Positions 16,659 to 25,994 of a stretch of 64,000 nt of DNA are shown piece after piece. Position 1 is the first letter of the stretch, and each line of letters begins with the position of its first letter. The position numbers and the translations under genes were made by a program. Source of the stretch: Palsa-1392 sp036490335 (GTDB taxonomy: Bacteria > Verrucomicrobiota > Verrucomicrobiia > Chthoniobacterales > UBA10450); assembly GCA_036490335.1 (NCBI GenBank), contig DASXEB010000014.1, positions 83,570 through 147,569 on the forward strand. Direction: 5' to 3'. The notes beneath the pieces were generated by a model. The model ran no database searches. It had not been told where the DNA came from and saw nothing but the letters and a program-made list of their open reading frames with translations.

Positions 16659-18419
16659 TCACGTGCCGCCGCTATAACCCTGATAAGGTTTTGGCGGCGA
16701 AATAATCGTGCGCGCTTCCGCGACGAGCCGTTCTTCCTCCGGCAAAAGCTGCGCCGTTTTCGCCGCGTCGAGAAATTGCGTCGCCTCCGTTTTGCGTCCC
16801 GCCATCGCGAGCAGATAACCGTAATAGGCCGCGATCGACGGATCGCGCAGTTGCTCGCGCGACAAGGCGCCCATCGTTTTCAACGCGCCCGGCAGATCGC
16901 CGTTTTGATAAAGCGCGAACGCATAAGTCGAGGCGAAGGCCGCGTTCTGCGGCTGCTTCTGGTGCACCGCGCGCGCGAGATCGAGCGCGCGTTTGCGCTC
17001 GACTTTCAGGAGAAGCGCGACCTGCGCGAAATTATTTTGCACCTTGAGGTCGTTAGGCAAAATCGCCAGCAGCCGCGTCAGCGCGCGATAAAGCCCGGTC
17101 GTATCCCGCTCCTTCGCGTAATAGTTATAGAGCTGCTCGAGCGAATCTTTGGCTGTCTCCTCGTGATCGGCCAGGTTCCAAAGCACGCCCGCGCCCTTCG
17201 CGCCCCAGTTCCATTGAAAGGCGAGTGTCTCCAAAATTTTCAACCGCTCGACGTCGTCGTCGGCCTGGCTCACTGCCGCGTCCCAATTTTTTTCCCAGCC
17301 GGTCTCGTCGCCGGTTTCGTGCGCGACTTTCGCGAGCAGCGCGAGTCGGAAAGGTTCCGCGCGATCCCACGAGCCGCGCTCCAAAAGCGCGCGCAGGTTT
17401 TTCCAGTCGCGCAGTTGCACGTAGGAATCGGCGAGCGCGAAACGGAGCGCGACGTTGCTCAGAATTTCGTCCGGCAAACGCGCGCTCCAGTCGATCGCGA
17501 CCAGTGCGAGGCCGTGTGCGTTCAACCAGCCGATCAATTTCTCCGCGCGCGCCGCCGACTTCGTCGAGTCGTTTTCGAGACGAGTCAGCGCGGCGGCAAA
17601 TTCCGGCGCGTTGAAAGCCCGAAAAATTCCGAGCGCAAGCAGGCGGTCGGCGTCCGGCGCATTGGGCGCAGCCTCGAGTTGTTTCGCGAGCTCGATGCTC
17701 GCGCCGTCGTCGTGATGACGCATCGCGTCGCTCAACAAAACATGGAGCGCGTCGATCCGGACCGCGGCGTTGCTCTGCAATTTTTTCGCGAGCGCGAGAC
17801 CTTGCGCGCGCGTCGCGGCATCGTCGGAACGGAGTTGAAACTCGGCCAGCTCGAGCTGGCGATGCGGATCGTCCGGCGCGAGCCGGGCCGCTTCGCGCAG
17901 GTGTTCGCCGGCGGTGGGATTGTCGTTTTGCAAAAGCGCGAGATGCGCCGCGACGCTCTGGAAATCGGCGTTCTTTTGTTCGTTAGGCAAAACTTTTCCG
18001 AGTGCCTCGGCCGCGATTTTCGTCTGCTGAAAACGGAGCGCGGTGCGCGCGAGCGCGAGCCGGTCGCCTAACGAATCGGGTACAATCGCGAGCGCGCGTC
18101 GCCGCCATTCGATCGCGGCGTCGCTGTTTTGTTTCTCTGCGATGTCGGCCAGCGTACGGCAGGCATCCACGCTCGCCGAATCGACGCTGTAGGCGCGTTG
18201 CGCGGCGAGCGCGGCCCAGCGCAGATCGTTTTTATCAAAAGCCGCGTGCGCCTCGCGCATCAGTTTTCGCTCGTCCCAGCGCACATAAATGCGCCGGCCA
18301 CCCCAGCAGATCGCGACGAGCACGCAGAGCGCGGCGATGATGCCTAACGACAGCTTGACGTAAGCGCGTTCGGTTTTTTGAATGTGAAACTCGAGCGGTT
18401 CGTCAGTTGGGAGCGCCAT
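16659..18419 (-). CDS. membrane-anchored TPR-repeat protein
   Basis: 586 residues. One membrane helix near the N-terminus (LGIIAALCVLVAICWGG, residues about 24-40) is followed by repeated helix pairs typical of tetratricopeptide repeats, for example AALAAQRAYSVDSASVDACRT, HLREAARLAPDDPHRQLELAE and AFASTYAFALYQNGDLPGALK. Most of the protein should be periplasmic and serve as a binding scaffold. It is divergent from the exosortase gene with only 61 bases between the starts, so the two may share a control region; TPR proteins often accompany exosortase/exopolysaccharide loci. Client unknown. Confidence 0.7.
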   Translation of the reverse strand: MALPTDEPLEFHIQKTERAYVKLSLGIIAALCVLVAICWGGRRIYVRWDERKLMREAHAAFDKNDLRWAALAAQRAYSVDSASVDACRTLADIAEKQNSDAAIEWRRRALAIVPDSLGDRLALARTALRFQQTKIAAEALGKVLPNEQKNADFQSVAAHLALLQNDNPTAGEHLREAARLAPDDPHRQLELAEFQLRSDDAATRAQGLALAKKLQSNAAVRIDALHVLLSDAMRHHDDGASIELAKQLEAAPNAPDADRLLALGIFRAFNAPEFAAALTRLENDSTKSAARAEKLIGWLNAHGLALVAIDWSARLPDEILSNVALRFALADSYVQLRDWKNLRALLERGSWDRAEPFRLALLAKVAHETGDETGWEKNWDAAVSQADDDVERLKILETLAFQWNWGAKGAGVLWNLADHEETAKDSLEQLYNYYAKERDTTGLYRALTRLLAILPNDLKVQNNFAQVALLLKVERKRALDLARAVHQKQPQNAAFASTYAFALYQNGDLPGALKTMGALSREQLRDPSIAAYYGYLLAMAGRKTEATQFLDAAKTAQLLPEEERLVAEARTIISPPKPYQGYSGGT

Positions 18420-18480
18420 GTCCGGTCGCGCGCGCCTCCGCAGGGTGGCGGGAAGGCTCGCAAGCTGCTAGGAAAATAGC

Positions 18481-20049
18481 ATGTCCCATTCCATCGCGGT
18501 AGCGCGCGCGCCCGCTTCGTCCGCGACCGCGCCGGCGCGCGGGACAATGCTTCTCGTTAGTCTGGCCTTCGCGTTTCTCTGGCTCGAAATCATCGGTCAG
18601 CTCGCGAGTGAATGGTCGTTCAATCCGCAATACGGCTACGGCTGGACGGTGCCGTTTTTGGCCGCGTGGATTTTTTATCAACGCTGGAAAACGCGGCCTT
18701 TGCCTAACGAGTCGAGTTTTCCCGGCCTAACGATCGCGCTTTGCATGCTCGCCGCCGCGATTTTCTTTCCGGCGCGGCTCGTCGCGGTCGCAAATCCGGA
18801 CTGGCGTTTGCTCGACTGGACGATGGCGCTGGCTGCCGTCGTGATTTCGTTAGGCGCGCTCGAACTCGCCGGCGGGAAAAACTGGCGGCGCCAATTCGCG
18901 TTTCCGATTTTGTTTTTTCTCGTCGCCGTCCCGTGGCCGGTGCAGCTCGAACAATTCGTCGTGCAAAATCTGATGCGCGCCGACGCCGCGATCACGATTC
19001 AATTGCTCAACGCGACCGGCACGATCGCCCTCCAGCACGGCAATGTCATCGAGCTGCGCACCGGCCAGGTCGGGATCGACGATGCCTGCACCGGCATTCG
19101 CTCGCTCCAGGCGACGATCGCGGTCGCGCTTTTCCTCGGCGAATTTTATCGCCTGACGAAAAGTCGCCGCGCGTTGCTCATCGCCGCCGGCGCGTTCCTC
19201 GCCTTCGTCTGCAATATCGGGCGCACTTTTTTTCTGTGCGAAGTCGCGGCGAACTCCGGGCTCAACGCGATCCAGCGCTGGCACGATCCGGCCGGATTCA
19301 CGATTTTATTCATCTGCCTTTTTTTGCTTTGGGGAATGAGTTTGTGGCTCCAGCAGCGCGCGATTTCGGCGCCCGAAAAAATTTTGCCTAACGAATTTCA
19401 TCCGCGCAATTTTCGCTGGCCGCTCGCGCTCATCATCTGGCTTTGCCTGACCGAAATCAGCGTCGGCTTTTGGTATTCCCGCGCGCGCGACGAGGCGACG
19501 AATCTCTCCTGGTCGGTCGTTTGGCCTAACTACCTACCGGATTTCCAACGCCGGCCGATTCCGACCGCCGCAACCGAACTCCTGCGCTACAATGAAGGCG
19601 GCTGCGCGATCTGGCGCGGCCCGGACGATCACCCGTGGCTGCTCTATTCTTTTCGTTGGCTGCCTGGCCGGACGGCCGCGCTTTTTGTGAAAAATCATCG
19701 GCCCGACATTTGCCTGCCCGCGAGCGGCCTGACGATGGAGCGCGAAGACGAGATTCGACTCGTTAGGCTAAACGGCGTCACCCTCCCGATTCGTTCCTAC
19801 CGTTTCGATGATCGCGGACGGCCGGTGCACATTTTTTATTGTTATTCCGACGGCCGAACGTCCTACGCGAACGACGCCGAGGCCGCGGCCGAGGATTGGA
19901 CCGCGCGCGGCCGTCTGCGCGCCGCGTGGGAAGGCAAACGCGAGCGCGGCGCGCGCATGCTCGAGCTTGCGGTTTGGAATTACGAAAACGATGCCGAGGC
20001 CAACGCTGCCCTCGAGCGCGAGCTTTCAACGATCATTCGCAAGGAATAA
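18481..20049 (+). CDS. exosortase with EpsI-like C-terminal domain
   Basis: 522 residues. The N-terminal ~300 residues form the polytopic exosortase core with the three catalytic landmarks: Cys203 in DDACTGIRSLQ, Arg248 in NIGRTFFL and His268 in RWHDPAGF. The C-terminal ~200 residues, after a further helix, form an EpsI/methanolan-biosynthesis-like domain with NHRPDICLPASGLTME. The enzyme would cut PEP-CTERM proteins at the membrane after export and transfer them to a surface target. Three candidate substrates with VPEP motifs are encoded at 60-63 kb. The subclass of exosortase cannot be fixed by eye. Confidence 0.9.
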   Translation: MSHSIAVARAPASSATAPARGTMLLVSLAFAFLWLEIIGQLASEWSFNPQYGYGWTVPFLAAWIFYQRWKTRPLPNESSFPGLTIALCMLAAAIFFPARLVAVANPDWRLLDWTMALAAVVISLGALELAGGKNWRRQFAFPILFFLVAVPWPVQLEQFVVQNLMRADAAITIQLLNATGTIALQHGNVIELRTGQVGIDDACTGIRSLQATIAVALFLGEFYRLTKSRRALLIAAGAFLAFVCNIGRTFFLCEVAANSGLNAIQRWHDPAGFTILFICLFLLWGMSLWLQQRAISAPEKILPNEFHPRNFRWPLALIIWLCLTEISVGFWYSRARDEATNLSWSVVWPNYLPDFQRRPIPTAATELLRYNEGGCAIWRGPDDHPWLLYSFRWLPGRTAALFVKNHRPDICLPASGLTMEREDEIRLVRLNGVTLPIRSYRFDDRGRPVHIFYCYSDGRTSYANDAEAAAEDWTARGRLRAAWEGKRERGARMLELAVWNYENDAEANAALERELSTIIRKE

Positions 20050-20052
20050 ATT

Positions 20053-20108
20053 GGAAACCAGAAAGTCAGAAAAAATCTCCATTTTTTCTTCCTGGTTTTC
20101 TGGCTTCC
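20053..20108 (+). terminator. stem-loop after the exosortase gene
   Basis: Beginning 3 bases after the exosortase stop there is a nested inverted repeat: GAAAAAAT at 20069-20076 pairs with ATTTTTTC at 20081-20088, and the outer GGAAACCAGAAA (20053) pairs imperfectly with the T-rich TTTTCTGGCTTCC (20096-20108). This fits an intrinsic terminator separating the exosortase from uvrA. A motif copy at about 20128 follows. Confidence 0.55.
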
Positions 20109-20140
20109 AAATTCGTTCTTCCTCTTTTCGTTAGGCTAAT

Positions 20141-23100
20141 TTGGCGGCGAAAGTTTGCGCTTTCGGAGCGCAGAAACGATTGTCGTCGGTGGCTTCCAGC
20201 AACGGCAAAAAAAACTGCGTCACCGCGCCGGCTGACCGTGGCTGCATCGAGATTCGCGGGGCGCGCCAGAACAATCTCAAGGGCATCGATCTCGATCTCC
20301 CGCTCGGGAAATTAACTGTCGTCACCGGCCCGAGCGGGAGCGGCAAATCGAGCCTCGCCTTCGACACGATTTACGCCGAAGGCCAGCGCCGTTACGTCGA
20401 GACCTTCAGCCCTTACACACGGCAATTTCTCGACCGCATGGACAAGCCGCGCGTCGACGAAATCCGCGGCATCCCGCCCGCCATCGCGATCGAGCAATCC
20501 AACCCGGTGAAAAGCTCGCGCTCGACCGTCGGCACGATGACCGAAATCAACGATTACCTGAAGCTGCTCATGCCGCGGGTGGCGCACGCTTTTTGTCCGA
20601 ATTGCAGTCGAGAAATTCGCCCCGAAACGGCGAAGTCGATCGCCGACGAAATCCTGAAGAGCAGCTCGGGAAAAACCGGCTTGATTACCTTTTGGGTCGC
20701 GGTGCCGGCAAAGACCGAGCCGCACGAATTCTTTAAATTCATTCAACAGCAAGGTTACCTCCGCGTCTGGCTCAACGGCGAAGTCGTGCGGGCCGATGGC
20801 GACACGAAAAACCTTCGTCTCGGAGCGCGCGTGCAAGTCATTCAAGATCGCCTAACGATCAACCAGGAAACGCGCGCGCGCCTCGTCGAATCGCTCGAGA
20901 CAGCGCTGCGTTTCGGCAAAGACCAGATCAATTTCGTCGATCTCGAAACGAAGGAAGCGCATCCCTTTTCGACCAGCTGGCATTGCGCCCATTGCGACCT
21001 CGACATTCGCCCGCCCACGCCCGGACTTTTCAGTTTTAATAATCCGTTAGGCGCGTGTCCGGAATGTCGCGGCTTCGGTCGCACCATTGGCATCGATTAC
21101 AATCGCGCGATCCCAGATCGCTCCTACTCCATCTCCCAAGGCGCGGTGCGGGTTTTCCGTGGGCGGGAGATGGGCGAATCGCAGAATGATCTGCTCCGGG
21201 CCTGCGCTCGCGAGGAGATCAACATCGACACACCTTTCGAGGAACTGCCGCAGTGCGATCAGGATTTCATCATCAACGGCGAAAAGGGCGCGGGCGAATA
21301 CAGCGAGGAGGATTACGAAAACGATCGCTGGTACGGCGTCCGCGGTTTCTTCAAATGGCTCGAAAGCAAGACCTACAAAATGCACGTGCGTGTGCTCCTG
21401 AGCCGCTACCGCGCCTACACCACCTGTCCGAGGTGCCAGGGCGGCCGTTTCCAACCGGAGACGCTCAACCATCGACTCGTTAGGCCAGACGCGATCGCCT
21501 TCACGCTCCCGGAATTTGCCGCCCTCCCGATCGCCGAAGCGCGCGATTTTCTCATCAGCCTAACGACTCCGCCTAACGACTCGGCGGCGGAAATGTTGCG
21601 CACCGAAATCGTCGCGCGCCTTCGTTACCTCTGCGAAGTCGGCGTCGGCTATCTCACGCTCGATCGCTCCACCCGCACGCTCAGCGGCGGCGAAGTGCAG
21701 CGCGTCAATCTCACCACCTGCCTCGGCGCGTCGCTTGTAAACACGCTCTTCGTCATGGACGAACCGAGCGTCGGCCTCCACCCCCGCGACGTTGGCCGAC
21801 TCGTTAGGGTGATGCACAACCTGCGCGACAAAGGCAATACGCTCCTCGTGGTCGAGCACGAGGAAGCGATTATCCGTGCGGCCGACAACTTGCTCGACAT
21901 CGGTCCCGGCCGCGGCGAAACCGGCGGCGAACTCGTCTACAGCGGAGCGCTGGAAAATTTCGCTGCGCCGCGTTCGCTCACCGCCGATTATCTGAGCGGA
22001 AAAAAGCGCATTCCGATTCCAAAATCGCGCCGCTCTTTTTCGCATACGCTCAAGATCAAAGGCGCGAGCGAGCACAATCTCCAGAACCTCGACGTCGAGA
22101 TTCCGTTAGGCGTTTTCACCTGTGTGACGGGCGTTTCGGGCTCCGGTAAATCAACTCTCGTCCACGACGTTCTTTATCAGAACTTGCTCAAAGCTCGCGG
22201 TTCCGGAAACGAAGAAGCCGGCGCCTGCAAAAGCGTCACCGGCGCGCATCGCGTCGGCCAGATCGTGATGGTCGATCAGGCGCCGCTCTCGCGCACTCCG
22301 CGCTCGACCCCGATTCTTTATCTCGGCGCTTACGATCGCGTCCGCGAGGTCTTCGCGGCGCTGCCCGAGGCGATGGCGCAAGGCCTGACCGCGAGTGCGT
22401 TTTCCTTTAACTCCGGGAGCGGCCGTTGCGAGCGCTGCGGCGGGACCGGTTTCGAAAAAGTGGAGATGCAATTCCTGAGCGATCTCTACGTGCGCTGCGC
22501 CGAGTGCGAAGGAAAACGCTTCCAGCCACACGTGCTCAAAGTGAAACTGGAAGGTCGCTCCATCCACGACATTCTCGAGTTGACGGTGAGCGAGGCGGTG
22601 AAATTTTTCACGTCGTTAGGCGAAGCGGGCACGCTGGCGAAACCGCTCGCGGTCCTGGAGGAAGTCGGGCTTGGTTATCTGCGGCTCGGGCAGCCTTTGA
22701 ACACCCTTTCCGGCGGTGAATCGCAGCGGCTTAAACTCGTTAGGCATCTTGCCGACAGCGGCGAGACGGGCAGGGCGAAAGGCGATCTTTTCATCTTCGA
22801 TGAGCCAACCACCGGACTGCATTTCGACGATGTGGCACTTCTCGTTAGGCTGTTTCAGCGCCTGGTCGAAGCCGGAAATTCGATCATCGTAATCGAGCAC
22901 AATCTCGAAGTGATGAAGTGCGCCGATTGGGTCATCGACCTCGGCTCGGAAGGTGGAGAAGAAGGCGGCAAACTGGTCGCGGCCGGCACGCCGGAGGAGG
23001 TCGCGCCGGTCGACGCGTCGCACACCGGCCAATATCTGCGCGAGGTTCTTTTCCCGGCTCGCGGAAGTTTCCCGCGGGACTTCGAAAACGTCATCGGTGA

Positions 23101-25828
23101 TGAAGACGATGAATTATCTTTGCGCGTGGCCGAAGAGCTGGCGATTTATCGGCCTAACGAAAAGCAAGGGATCGTCATTCACGGCGCGCGCGAGCACAAT
23201 CTCAAAAACATCAGCCTAACGATCCCGCGCGATCAGATCGTCGTGATCACCGGCCTGAGCGGCTCCGGCAAATCAACCGTCGCGTTCGACCTCCTTTTCG
23301 CGGAAGGCCAGCGCCGTTTTCTCGACAGCATGTCGCCTTATGCGCGGCAGTTTGTCGAACAACTCGAAAAGCCCGACGTCGATCTCATCGAAGGCCTCCC
23401 GCCGAGTGTCGCGATCGAGCAGCGCGTCACGCGCGGCGGCGGCAAATCGACTGTCGCCACCGTGACAGAAGTTTACCATTTCCTCCGCCTCCTCTTCGCT
23501 AAAACCGGCACGCAATTTTGTCCGGACTGCGATCTGCCCGTGGAAAAACAGACCCTCGCCGCCATCGTTAGGCAAGTTGAGACCGCCGCGCGCCGCGGTT
23601 CGCTCAAGGTGCTCGCGCCGCTCGTGAAAGCGCGCAAAGGTTTCCACACCGAAGTGGCGCGTTGGGCCGAGCGCCAGGGCTTCGACACGCTCTTCGTCGA
23701 TCGCCGGCTCGTCGGGATCAAACAATTCACCAAGCTCGAACGTTTCAAGGAACACACGATCGACGCGGTCGTCGGCGCGATCGATGCGAAGCGCATTCTG
23801 AAGGCGCGCAATCTCGTGCAGCGAGCGCTCCAGATCGGCCGCGGGACCGCGCATCTGCTCGACGCGCAAAATCGCCTAACGACGATGAGCACCGAGATGA
23901 GCTGCCCGGGTTGCGGGCGCGCTTTTGAAGAGCTCGATCCGCGTTTGTTTTCCTTTAACTCGCCGCATGGTTGGTGCGAGACCTGCAATGGTTTCGGTGA
24001 AATCTGGAACGAAAAAGTACAGCGCGCCGAAGAGGAAACCGGCGAGTCAAAACTGGAAAACGAACTGAGCGCGGAGCGGCAGTTCGAATGGATCGATGAA
24101 GGCGAAGCGAAGCCTTGCCCCGATTGCCACGGCTCACGCTTGAATCCAGTCGCGCGGCACGTGCGCTTGCAGGGAAAAACGATCGACGAATTCAGCGCGC
24201 GCTCGGCCGCCGAGGCGCTCGCGCTCATCGGCAAGCTGCGTTTCCGCGGCACGCCCAAAATCATCGCGGCCGATCTCGTGCCGGAGATCGAACAGCGGCT
24301 CCAGTTCATGGAAAACGTCGGGCTCGGCTACCTCGCGCTCGGGCGTTCCGCGAAGACTTTGAGCGGCGGCGAATCGCAGCGCATCCGGCTCGCCGCGCAG
24401 CTCGGCTCGAATCTGCGCGGCGTTCTTTACGTGCTCGATGAGCCGACCATCGGATTGCACGCGCGAGACAACGTGCGGTTGCTCGAAACGCTCACGGCGT
24501 TGCGCAAAAAAGGGAATTCGTTAGTCATCGTCGAGCACGACGAAGAGACGATGCGGCAGGCCGATTACATCATCGATCTCGGTCCGGGCGCCGGTGTGAA
24601 TGGCGGTGAAGTCGTCGCGGCCGGAACGCTGCGCGACATCAAAGAAGTCTCGGAATCGCAGACCGGCCGCTGCCTGCGCACACCGCTTTGTCATCCGGTG
24701 CGCAAAGTCCGGCGTTTGTTAGGCGAGGTCGAACATTGGCTGGAGATCGAGGACGCGCACGCGAATAACTTGAAGCACATCGACGTGAAATTTCCGCTCG
24801 GCCGCCTTTCGGTCATCACCGGAATTTCCGGTTCCGGCAAATCTACGCTCATGCGTTCGGTCCTGCTTCCGGCGGTGCAGACCGCGCTCGACCGCAAGAA
24901 AAAGGATGAAGCGAAAATCAAAGGCGCGGAGTTTCTCGAAGCAATCTACGAAGTCGATCAATCGCCGATCGGCAAAACCTCGCGCTCGACGCCGGCAACT
25001 TACATCAAGGTCTTCAACGAAATCCGGAGCCTCTTCGCGCAGCTGCCGGTCTCGCGTATGCGCGGCTACACCTCGAGCCGGTTTTCCTTCAATACCGAAG
25101 GCGGCCGTTGCGAAACTTGCAAAGGACAAGGCGTCCTCAAACTCGAAATGAGCTTCCTCCCGAGCAGCTATGTGCCTTGCGAAGATTGCGGCGGCAAACG
25201 CTACAACGCGCAGACGCTCGAGGTCCTCTACCACGACAAAAGCATCGGCGACGTGATGGAGATGACGATCGCGCAGACGGCGGAATTTTTTGCCGCGAAC
25301 CACAAAATCGCGCGGCCACTTTCATTGTTAGTCGAGACCGGTTTGGGTTATCTGAAACTCGGCCAGCCGAGCCCAACCTTGAGCGGCGGCGAAGCGCAAC
25401 GCCTCAAGCTCGCGACGAAATTAACCCGCGGAATCGGCCGCGCCACGAACGAGCGGATGCGCAAAATGCGCACGCCGAAATCAACGCTCTACCTCTTGGA
25501 AGAGCCGACCATCGGACTGCACATGGCCGACGTGGAATTGCTCATGAACGTCCTCCATCGCCTTGTCGACGACGGCAACACCGTCATCGTGATCGAGCAC
25601 AACCTGAGCGTGATCGCGGAAGCCGATTACGTCGTCGACATCGGGCCGGAAGCGGGCTCGTTAGGCGGCGAAGTGGTCGCCGTTGGCACGCCCGAAGAGG
25701 TCGCGAAAAATCGCTTCAGCCGGACTGCTCCTTTTCTGCGCGAAGTGCTCGCGCAAGGCCAGGAAGTTGCCGCGAAAACAAAAGCGCCGCGCGCCAAAAA
25801 CCGCGCGAATCACGTGTTGTCATCCTGA
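20141..25828 (+). CDS. uvrA: double-length excinuclease ABC subunit UvrA (fused tandem copies)
   Basis: 1895 residues, twice the usual length of about 940: two complete UvrA units in one chain. Four Walker A motifs (GPSGSGKSS, GVSGSGKST, GLSGSGKST, GISGSGKST at about residues 66, 662, 1037, 1562) and four LSGGE signatures (about 513, 855, 1406, 1746) are all intact, as are Cys-pair zinc sites such as CPNC, CERCGGTG and CETCKGQG. UvrA recognises bulky DNA damage in nucleotide excision repair. Chlamydiae have a similar fused UvrA, supporting a PVC relative. The frame opens with TTG at 20141; TTG at 20180 or GTG at 20189 are equally possible starts. The gene holds over a dozen motif copies. Confidence 0.93.
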   Translation: MAAKVCAFGAQKRLSSVASSNGKKNCVTAPADRGCIEIRGARQNNLKGIDLDLPLGKLTVVTGPSGSGKSSLAFDTIYAEGQRRYVETFSPYTRQFLDRMDKPRVDEIRGIPPAIAIEQSNPVKSSRSTVGTMTEINDYLKLLMPRVAHAFCPNCSREIRPETAKSIADEILKSSSGKTGLITFWVAVPAKTEPHEFFKFIQQQGYLRVWLNGEVVRADGDTKNLRLGARVQVIQDRLTINQETRARLVESLETALRFGKDQINFVDLETKEAHPFSTSWHCAHCDLDIRPPTPGLFSFNNPLGACPECRGFGRTIGIDYNRAIPDRSYSISQGAVRVFRGREMGESQNDLLRACAREEINIDTPFEELPQCDQDFIINGEKGAGEYSEEDYENDRWYGVRGFFKWLESKTYKMHVRVLLSRYRAYTTCPRCQGGRFQPETLNHRLVRPDAIAFTLPEFAALPIAEARDFLISLTTPPNDSAAEMLRTEIVARLRYLCEVGVGYLTLDRSTRTLSGGEVQRVNLTTCLGASLVNTLFVMDEPSVGLHPRDVGRLVRVMHNLRDKGNTLLVVEHEEAIIRAADNLLDIGPGRGETGGELVYSGALENFAAPRSLTADYLSGKKRIPIPKSRRSFSHTLKIKGASEHNLQNLDVEIPLGVFTCVTGVSGSGKSTLVHDVLYQNLLKARGSGNEEAGACKSVTGAHRVGQIVMVDQAPLSRTPRSTPILYLGAYDRVREVFAALPEAMAQGLTASAFSFNSGSGRCERCGGTGFEKVEMQFLSDLYVRCAECEGKRFQPHVLKVKLEGRSIHDILELTVSEAVKFFTSLGEAGTLAKPLAVLEEVGLGYLRLGQPLNTLSGGESQRLKLVRHLADSGETGRAKGDLFIFDEPTTGLHFDDVALLVRLFQRLVEAGNSIIVIEHNLEVMKCADWVIDLGSEGGEEGGKLVAAGTPEEVAPVDASHTGQYLREVLFPARGSFPRDFENVIGDEDDELSLRVAEELAIYRPNEKQGIVIHGAREHNLKNISLTIPRDQIVVITGLSGSGKSTVAFDLLFAEGQRRFLDSMSPYARQFVEQLEKPDVDLIEGLPPSVAIEQRVTRGGGKSTVATVTEVYHFLRLLFAKTGTQFCPDCDLPVEKQTLAAIVRQVETAARRGSLKVLAPLVKARKGFHTEVARWAERQGFDTLFVDRRLVGIKQFTKLERFKEHTIDAVVGAIDAKRILKARNLVQRALQIGRGTAHLLDAQNRLTTMSTEMSCPGCGRAFEELDPRLFSFNSPHGWCETCNGFGEIWNEKVQRAEEETGESKLENELSAERQFEWIDEGEAKPCPDCHGSRLNPVARHVRLQGKTIDEFSARSAAEALALIGKLRFRGTPKIIAADLVPEIEQRLQFMENVGLGYLALGRSAKTLSGGESQRIRLAAQLGSNLRGVLYVLDEPTIGLHARDNVRLLETLTALRKKGNSLVIVEHDEETMRQADYIIDLGPGAGVNGGEVVAAGTLRDIKEVSESQTGRCLRTPLCHPVRKVRRLLGEVEHWLEIEDAHANNLKHIDVKFPLGRLSVITGISGSGKSTLMRSVLLPAVQTALDRKKKDEAKIKGAEFLEAIYEVDQSPIGKTSRSTPATYIKVFNEIRSLFAQLPVSRMRGYTSSRFSFNTEGGRCETCKGQGVLKLEMSFLPSSYVPCEDCGGKRYNAQTLEVLYHDKSIGDVMEMTIAQTAEFFAANHKIARPLSLLVETGLGYLKLGQPSPTLSGGEAQRLKLATKLTRGIGRATNERMRKMRTPKSTLYLLEEPTIGLHMADVELLMNVLHRLVDDGNTVIVIEHNLSVIAEADYVVDIGPEAGSLGGEVVAVGTPEEVAKNRFSRTAPFLREVLAQGQEVAAKTKAPRAKNRANHVLSS

Positions 25829-25911
25829 GCCGCGAAGACGGCGAAGGACCTCCCAATCTTTTGGCGGTGTCGTTAGGCAAAGCGCGCCACACAACCTTTG
25901 CGGGATGACAA
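25817..25911. repeat. palindromic intergenic element overlapping the uvrA stop
   Basis: TTGTCATCC at 25817-25825 and GGATGACAA at 25903-25911 are exact inverted arms about 77 bases apart; inside lie the phrase CTGAGCCGCGAAGACGGCG and one GTTAGGC copy. The arms flank a unit that runs over the last codons and the TGA of uvrA. The TGTCATCCTGAG...GGATGACA layout is like mobile palindromic repeats (REP/MITE-like) that are common in soil bacterial genomes. Confidence 0.55.
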
Positions 25912-25994
25912 CCGCGAGGGCCACGCGCCGGCAGCGCGCGGAGCGATTCCGGCTATTGCCGCTCGCGCCAAAATCGCGGAAGCTCGCGCGCTTG

